Assembly (NCBI GenBank): GCA_023416335.1 | Contig: JAEZHY010000066.1 | Span: forward strand, 1 to 7,293 | DNA from: Pseudomonadota bacterium | Lineage (GTDB): Bacteria > Desulfobacterota > Syntrophobacteria > Syntrophobacterales > Syntrophobacteraceae | Reading direction: 5' to 3' | DNA length: 7,293 bases | Shown here: positions 1 to 7,293 of the stretch, one piece after another | Position numbering within the stretch: position 1 is the stretch's first letter | Layout: each line of letters starts with the position of its first letter | Notes under the pieces: generated by a model | The model's input: the letters and a program-made list of their open reading frames with translations, nothing else | Told to the model about the DNA's origin: nothing | Database searches by the model: none | Translations under genes and position numbers: made by a program

Positions 1-971
1 ACAGAGAGGAACATAACGACGTCGCCGAGCGGTTCGCCGATATCGTAAACGAATTTAATAAAGAGAATGAAAAGCGCCACAAAGAGGAGCAGATGCTTTT
101 TGCGCACATGTCCCATTTCGTGGGCAACAACCGCCTTCAATTCGGAAACGTCAAGGATTCTCAGCAGCCCTGAAGTGATGAGGATATAGCGCATGGCCGG
201 GAGAATGCCGACGATCCCGGCTGTGAGCATTTCACCCCCGAACAGCGGCCACAGGAGAAAACCTCCCGAACGGAAACGATGCTGTCTGCAGAAGGATTCG
301 AGTTCCATTGTCACAGGATCGGGCGGCAGCGGTTCACACCCCCACAGGCGCACGACCAGCCATGGTCCGACAAGGATGAATACGACAAGAACGGCCGCCA
401 CCATCAGGAACTCGCCATCGGAAGCCATAAAGGACGGCATCTTGATGAACTGGAGCAGGTCCATTACGGCGGAGATGAGCAACCATGGAATGAGGATAAC
501 GGATGTAAAGGCGATCTGCCCTTTCAGGAAGTTGAGCCGCGGAACGCGGGAACCGTATATGGCCTGGTAAACGGGGTGGCTCCAGAACCAGATCGCAGCA
601 AGGTGTATGGCGTAAATGACCAACCCGGTCAGGCCGGATATGGTCGTAAATTTGTCAAAGCCGGGTATGGCTCGTAAATAGATCCTCATGTTGAATGCAT
701 ACAGGTAGGCGACGAGGAACACGAGCGCAAAGACGGAGAGATAGGCCTGGGTGCGGTGGTAGGCGCGAGTTATCGTGAGGGTCGAAAATCCGGCGGCGGC
801 CGACCTCAGGATCCTTCTGAAGGAGGACCGGCAATAAAGGTTGAAAACGAGGAAGAAGGACGCGGAGTACAGAATATCCAGAATGGAAACAGGTGGAACG
901 GCCTTGCCCGGTGCACTCTGGAGGCTGAAGAGCAGAAGAACGACGATGAAATAGATCAGCTGATTATACAT
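1..971 (-). CDS. M48-family (Ste24/HtpX-like) membrane zinc metallopeptidase, 3'-truncated by window edge
   Basis: Seen: an open frame begins with ATG at 971-969 and runs off the left edge after 323 full codons. The zinc-protease motif HEMGH is at residues 284-288. It is preceded by ITSGLLRILDVSELKAVVA (265-283), the usual M48 lead-in in which a 'GLL' segment and an E-L-x-A-V helix come just before HExxH. About six hydrophobic stretches precede the motif, near residues 5-19, 28-46, 74-95, 111-130, 153-173 and 188-210, and another follows at 294-310. Known of the family: the two His bind zinc and the Glu is catalytic, and a third, downstream Glu ligand is expected. That ligand would lie outside the window. 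These integral-membrane proteases act in protein quality control or processing; the substrate here cannot be told. Start: an in-frame TAA four codons upstream rules out a longer protein, and the next Met is residue 95. No Shine-Dalgarno sequence precedes the ATG. The gene lies 128 bases downstream of purF in the same direction. The family call is firm; the subgroup is not. Confidence 0.87.
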   Translation of the reverse strand, partial: MYNQLIYFIVVLLLFSLQSAPGKAVPPVSILDILYSASFFLVFNLYCRSSFRRILRSAAAGFSTLTITRAYHRTQAYLSVFALVFLVAYLYAFNMRIYLRAIPGFDKFTTISGLTGLVIYAIHLAAIWFWSHPVYQAIYGSRVPRLNFLKGQIAFTSVILIPWLLISAVMDLLQFIKMPSFMASDGEFLMVAAVLVVFILVGPWLVVRLWGCEPLPPDPVTMELESFCRQHRFRSGGFLLWPLFGGEMLTAGIVGILPAMRYILITSGLLRILDVSELKAVVAHEMGHVRKKHLLLFVALFILFIKFVYDIGEPLGDVVMFLS

Positions 972-985
972 AGGGAAATTTTAAA

Positions 986-1015
986 GCCGCCGTTGCTCAA
1001 GAGCAATCGTGCGGC
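986..1015 (-). terminator. Inverted repeat after purF, terminator- or attenuator-like
   Basis: Read on the minus strand, an outer stem GCCGC/GCGGC (1015-1011 with 990-986) encloses an inner stem TTGCTC/GAGCAA (1006-1001 with 998-993). The two are separated by a small asymmetric internal loop. Opening the top pair leaves a CTTG tetraloop. The sequence just after the hairpin is TTTAAAATTT (985-976), which is A/T-rich but not an uninterrupted T-run, so intrinsic termination would be weak. The hairpin lies 85 bases past the purF stop and ends 14 bases before the ATG of the peptidase gene. It could therefore end the carA-carB-purF message, or sit in the 5' leader of the peptidase gene and affect its expression. 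The structure is seen by eye; its role is inference. Confidence 0.42.
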
Positions 1016-1099
1016 TTAACCGTATTCCTTTCGGATCATGAGCGAGGTCGTTCGTTTGCTCTCATCTTCGGCAAGTCGACGATCCCCGGGAGTAGTGAT

Positions 1100-2611
1100 T
1101 CACGATCTCTTCGATTTCTCCTCGAAACAATCCTTCCGCACTTCGTCCTGGAATTCGACGGGATATTCGCCCGTGAAACACGCGAGGCAGAAAGGGTGCC
1201 GTTCCACGGTGGCCCCCGCAGCCTCCAGCAGACCTTCGAGACTCAGATAGTTGAGCGAATCGAGGCCGATATACTTTCTGATTTCCTCTATGGAGTGGGA
1301 GGCGGCGATCAGTTCGCCTTTGGTCGAAAAATCGATTCCATAGGGGCAGGGATGGCGGTGCGGGGGACAGCTGACCAGCATATGCACTTCCTTGGCGCCG
1401 GCTTGCCGGAGCGCCTTGATCCTGGTCTTCGTTGTCGTACCCCTGATTATGGAGTCTTCCACCAGCAGCACGGATTTATGATCGAGCAGTTCACGCACCG
1501 GGTTCAGCTTTACTCTGACTCCGAAATCGCGCATCGCCTGGCTCGGTTGAATAAAGGTCCTGCCTACGTAATGGTTCCTTATAACGCCCATTTCGAGCGG
1601 AATATGAGTTGCTTCTGCAAGACCGAGGGCGGCATAGTTTCCGGAATCCGGGAACGGCATCAGGATATCGGCGGTAAGTGAGGAATTCTCCTTGGCCATC
1701 AGGTGCCCGAGTCTTTTGCGGAACATATATACATTCTGACGGAAGATGTTGCTGTCGGGCCTTGCGAAATAGATGAATTCGAAGATGCAGTGGGAATGGC
1801 GCTGTTTCGGAAAAGGAAACAGAGAGTGCAGCCCATTTTCGTCGATGATGAGGACTTCGCCCGGTTCGACGTCCCGAATGTAGTTTGCCTCGATCAGGTC
1901 CAGGGCGCAGGTTTCCGATGCAAGCACGTAGCTGTCGTTGAGTTCGCCCAGGCAAAGAGGCCTGAATCCGTTCGGATCGCGTACGCCGATCAGCTTGTCC
2001 TTGGTGCACATGGCCAGCGAGTATGCACCTTGGACCCGTGTCAGCGCTGAAACGAGTGCTTCCTCGAGCCCGTAGACCAGGTTTCTTGCAAGGAGGTGCA
2101 TGAAGATTTCCGTATCCATGGTGGATCGGAAAATGGCCCCCTGGGTCTCGAGTTCGTTGCGGAGTTCGTAAGCGTTTACCAGGTTGCCGTTGTGGGCAAT
2201 GGCGTAATATTCGTTGCCGTGGAAGACGACAAACGGCTGCGCATTGGCGAGATGGGATGCCCCGGTGGTGGAGTATCGGACATGTCCGATAGCTATGTGG
2301 CCGGTAAGGGATTTGAGAGTATCTTCCTTGAAGATCTCGTTCACCAGCCCCATGTTCTTGTAGCTTTTTATCTGACAGCCGTCGCCGACCGCGATTCCCG
2401 CGCTTTCCTGGCCTCTGTGCTGCAGGGCGTAAAGACCGAAGTAGGTAAGTTTTGCGGAATCCGGATTTCCGTACATGCCGAATATGCCGCATTCTTCCTT
2501 TTTATTGGGCGTGAAGGGAGTCAGTATACCGGGATGACCCGGGGTAATTATGGATTTCGTATGATCAGGCATCAGCCTTGTCCCCATCTGCCGGAATGGA
2601 AAATCTGCCAT
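1100..2611 (-). CDS. purF: Amidophosphoribosyltransferase (glutamine PRPP amidotransferase), Fe-S/propeptide type
   Basis: Makes 5-phosphoribosylamine from PRPP and glutamine, the first committed step of purine synthesis, in the cytoplasm. Seen in the 503-residue frame: an N-terminal-nucleophile glutaminase domain with the nucleophile Cys41 in EECGIFGMYG, then QHRGQESAG (64-72), HVRYST (110-115), HNGNLVN (140-146) and MDTEIF (165-170). The phosphoribosyltransferase domain has PDSG (321-324) and the PRPP loop VLLVEDSIIRGTT (381-393). Four cysteines, C275, C422, C475 and C478, fall where the B. subtilis enzyme binds its [4Fe-4S] cluster, so this is the oxygen-sensitive, processed Bacillus type and not the cluster-free E. 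coli type. Cys41 must be exposed by removing a propeptide of up to 40 residues. Start: ATG codons at 2611, 2587 and 2572 are all possible. The last (residue 14) has GGGGA 8 bases upstream and would give 490 residues with a 27-residue propeptide. I give the longest form, but 2572 is a serious alternative. The gene lies 60 bases after carB. Function is near certain. Confidence 0.97.
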   Translation of the reverse strand: MADFPFRQMGTRLMPDHTKSIITPGHPGILTPFTPNKKEECGIFGMYGNPDSAKLTYFGLYALQHRGQESAGIAVGDGCQIKSYKNMGLVNEIFKEDTLKSLTGHIAIGHVRYSTTGASHLANAQPFVVFHGNEYYAIAHNGNLVNAYELRNELETQGAIFRSTMDTEIFMHLLARNLVYGLEEALVSALTRVQGAYSLAMCTKDKLIGVRDPNGFRPLCLGELNDSYVLASETCALDLIEANYIRDVEPGEVLIIDENGLHSLFPFPKQRHSHCIFEFIYFARPDSNIFRQNVYMFRKRLGHLMAKENSSLTADILMPFPDSGNYAALGLAEATHIPLEMGVIRNHYVGRTFIQPSQAMRDFGVRVKLNPVRELLDHKSVLLVEDSIIRGTTTKTRIKALRQAGAKEVHMLVSCPPHRHPCPYGIDFSTKGELIAASHSIEEIRKYIGLDSLNYLSLEGLLEAAGATVERHPFCLACFTGEYPVEFQDEVRKDCFEEKSKRS

Positions 2612-2671
2612 GCGGCCACCCGGCCTGGAATAGAATCGAAATGTTTCTGAACATAAATTCCGGCGGATGCC

Positions 2672-5899
<3,228 letters not shown>

Positions 5900-5908
5900 G
5901 AAGTTATT

Positions 5909-5914
5909 TCCTTA
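5909..5914 (-). promoter_or_regulatory. Ribosome-binding site of carB
   Basis: On the minus strand TAAGGA occurs 9 bases before the ATG at 5899, inside the 37-base carA-carB gap. The spacing suits a Shine-Dalgarno sequence, and the N-terminus that follows ([14 protein letters not shown]) matches the usual CarB start, so this start is well supported. Confidence 0.75.
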
Positions 5915-5936
5915 AAACCAGCTCATGTTCTGCAAA

Positions 5937-7118
5937 TTATGCCTGCGTCGGCCTGCCGTTTTGAGCAAAACCGGAAGGGGATTTTCTTTCCATCAATTCC
6001 TTGAAACGATCGAACAGGTAAGATGCATCATGCGGGCCGGGGGAAGCTTCCGGATGATATTGAACGCAGAAGGCGGGCAACTCGAGATGTTCCATGCCTT
6101 CCAGGGTGTTGTCGTTGAGATTGATGTGCGTGAGCCGTACGGGCATGCTGGAGAGGGAATCGGGATGAACGCAAAAACCGTGGTTCTGTGAGGTGATTTC
6201 AATTTTTCCCGTGGTCAGGTCCTTTACCGGCTGATTGGCTCCGCGATGTCCGAATTTCAGTTTAAAGGTTGTACCGCCCAGTGCCAGGCCCATCATCTGG
6301 TGGCCGAGGCATATGCCGAAAATGGGCTTCTTGCCGAGAAGCGCGCGCACCGTATCGATCACGTAATGCACGGCCGCCGGATCTCCGGGGCCGTTTGAAA
6401 GAAAGACGCCGTCCGGGTCGCACGCAAGAATGTCTTCCGGTCGTGCATGAGCGGGGAAAACGAGCACCTGGCATCCGGCGCTTTCGAGCATGCGCAGGAT
6501 GTTGTATTTGATGCCGCAGTCCAGGGCCGCGACCCGGAAGCCCGGGACACCCTGCAGCCACCCGGGCTCAGCTATTTCCTCCCGTTTGCCTTCCCTCCAT
6601 CTGTACGGCTTGTCGCAGGTGACATACCGAACGAGGTCGATCCCGTTAAGACCGGAATAGGCCTGAACCTGCTGCATTAATTCGTCCAGGTTGTCGGTAT
6701 CCGTTGCGATGATCCCGCGCATTGCACCCGCGAGGCGAATATGGCGCGTGAGGGCGCGCGTATCTATTCCTTCGATTCCAATCTTTCCGTATTCGTTCAG
6801 GAAATCGGCAAGGGACCTGTCGCTGCGCCAGTTGCTCGTAAAACTTTGGTATTCCTTTACTATGAATCCTTCCACCTGAACGGCTGCGGACTCCATATCC
6901 GCGGCATTGATCCCGTAGGTGCCTGTCAGGGGATAGGTCATTGCCACGATCTGGCCTTTATAGGAAGGATCGGTCAGGACTTCCTGATATCCCGTCATGC
7001 TCGTATTGAAGACCACTTCTCCCAGCGTCCGGCCTTGGCCGGCAAACGCATAGCCTCGAAACACGGTTCCGTCTTCGAGCAGGAGAATCGCTTTGGGACG
7101 ATCCCAGGGAAGAATCAT
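5937..7118 (-). CDS. carA: Carbamoyl-phosphate synthetase small (glutaminase) subunit
   Basis: Hydrolyses glutamine and channels the ammonia to CarB. From the ATG at 7118 it is 393 residues; E. coli CarA is 382. Seen: the N-terminal small-chain domain, with KAILLLEDGTVFRGYAF (9-25), FNTSMTGYQEVLTDPSY (37-53) and GIEGIDTRALTRHIR (114-128). A class I glutamine amidotransferase domain follows, with SNGPGDP (241-247), the nucleophile elbow FGICLGHQ (267-274; Cys270) and YHPEASPGPHD (354-364; His355, Glu357). The E. coli triad is Cys269, His353 and Glu355, so the active site is complete. Start: a longer frame opens at the ATG at 7133 (398 residues). The inner ATG at 7118 has AAGGA six bases upstream, whereas the outer one has only AAGGGA eleven bases away, so I prefer 7118. 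The C-terminal tail of about 15 residues (SPSGFAQNGRPTQA) is polar and looks unstructured. This is the first gene of the carA-carB-purF unit. Confidence 0.98.
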   Translation of the reverse strand: MILPWDRPKAILLLEDGTVFRGYAFAGQGRTLGEVVFNTSMTGYQEVLTDPSYKGQIVAMTYPLTGTYGINAADMESAAVQVEGFIVKEYQSFTSNWRSDRSLADFLNEYGKIGIEGIDTRALTRHIRLAGAMRGIIATDTDNLDELMQQVQAYSGLNGIDLVRYVTCDKPYRWREGKREEIAEPGWLQGVPGFRVAALDCGIKYNILRMLESAGCQVLVFPAHARPEDILACDPDGVFLSNGPGDPAAVHYVIDTVRALLGKKPIFGICLGHQMMGLALGGTTFKLKFGHRGANQPVKDLTTGKIEITSQNHGFCVHPDSLSSMPVRLTHINLNDNTLEGMEHLELPAFCVQYHPEASPGPHDASYLFDRFKELMERKSPSGFAQNGRPTQA

Positions 7119-7124
7119 ACAAGG

Positions 7125-7129
7125 TCCTT
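7125..7129 (-). promoter_or_regulatory. Ribosome-binding site favouring the inner carA start
   Basis: AAGGA on the minus strand lies six bases before the ATG at 7118. It falls inside the first codons of the longer carA frame that begins at 7133. Its strength and spacing are better than those of the AAGGGA upstream of 7133 and decide the preferred start. Both starts are in the same frame, so the protein differs by only five residues. Confidence 0.55.
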
Positions 7130-7133
7130 GCAT

Positions 7134-7293
7134 CTTGAACGAAATCCCTTTTCCGGTCGCATCGGCAAAGAGTCTCGTCAGAAAAAATGTCCTCGATCTC
7201 TCTAAAGTCGACTGATTCGAATGAAACTCGAAAATCGGATCAGGCCGTCGAATCCTGAAATTTTTGAATTGTAACGATTACCAGGTACATAGC
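7134..7293. other. Upstream region of carA, no gene or clear promoter resolved
   Basis: This stretch should hold the leader, and perhaps the promoter, of the carA-carB-purF unit unless transcription enters from a gene beyond the window. I could not place a convincing -35/-10 pair. An imperfect inverted repeat is visible at 7212-7243 (nine-base arms with one mismatch, 14-base loop), with no T-run after it on the minus strand. No long open frame with family features is present on either strand. Confidence 0.35.

Noticed and set aside
193..1019. Several plus-strand open frames opposite the peptidase gene
   Set aside because: They have low-complexity composition and no family motifs, while the minus-strand frame reads as a continuous membrane peptidase with HEMGH.
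1491..2492. A 333-codon minus-strand frame inside purF in another reading frame
   Set aside because: It is rich in Arg and Pro with no motif, while the overlapping purF frame has every catalytic and cluster-binding residue. It is a shadow.
2641..2654. Small inverted repeat ATGTT-TCTG-AACAT between carB and purF, as a terminator
   Set aside because: The five-base, A/T-rich stem has no T-run and is too weak to separate the two genes.
7240..7293. Minus-strand frame entering from the right edge and ending at TGA 7242-7240, possibly the tail of an upstream gene
   Set aside because: Only 17 codons are visible, with no recognisable motif, and a second frame is also open across the same bases. This is too little to call a partial gene.

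Overview
This window carries four protein genes, all on the minus strand, so it reads from the right end to the left. In transcription order they are carA (small subunit of carbamoyl-phosphate synthetase), carB (large subunit), purF (amidophosphoribosyltransferase), and the first 323 codons of an M48-family membrane metallopeptidase that runs off the left edge. All visible frames are intact. I see no RNA genes, mobile elements, CRISPR arrays or frameshifts.

Layout. Bases 7134-7293 are the region upstream of carA. No promoter could be fixed there. carA ends at 5937 and carB begins 37 bases later, behind a clear Shine-Dalgarno sequence. A further 60 bases (99 if a later start is used) separate carB from purF. 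The short gaps and shared direction make carA-carB-purF look like one transcription unit. After the purF stop come 128 noncoding bases that contain a strong inverted repeat followed by a weak A/T tract. The M48 gene then starts at 971.

How the genes fit together. CarA hydrolyses glutamine and passes ammonia to CarB, which makes carbamoyl phosphate for pyrimidine and arginine synthesis. PurF uses glutamine and PRPP in the first committed step of purine synthesis. The unit therefore joins the glutamine-consuming entry steps of pyrimidine and purine synthesis. CarB keeps the C-terminal domain that in E. coli binds UMP and IMP, so its product may also sense both nucleotide pools. The peptidase has no evident metabolic link to the others.

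Organism. Base composition is moderately GC-rich (by eye, mid-50s percent). PurF is of the Bacillus type, with a propeptide and an iron-sulfur cluster. CarB is a single full-length two-half protein. Together with the carA-carB-purF order, this suggests a bacterium, and I would guess an anaerobic deltaproteobacterial (Desulfobacterota-like) lineage. That placement is a low-confidence inference from general familiarity. The content is mostly core metabolism, and I found no convincing undescribed system. The most interesting noncoding signal is the potential alternative-pairing structure between purF and the peptidase gene.
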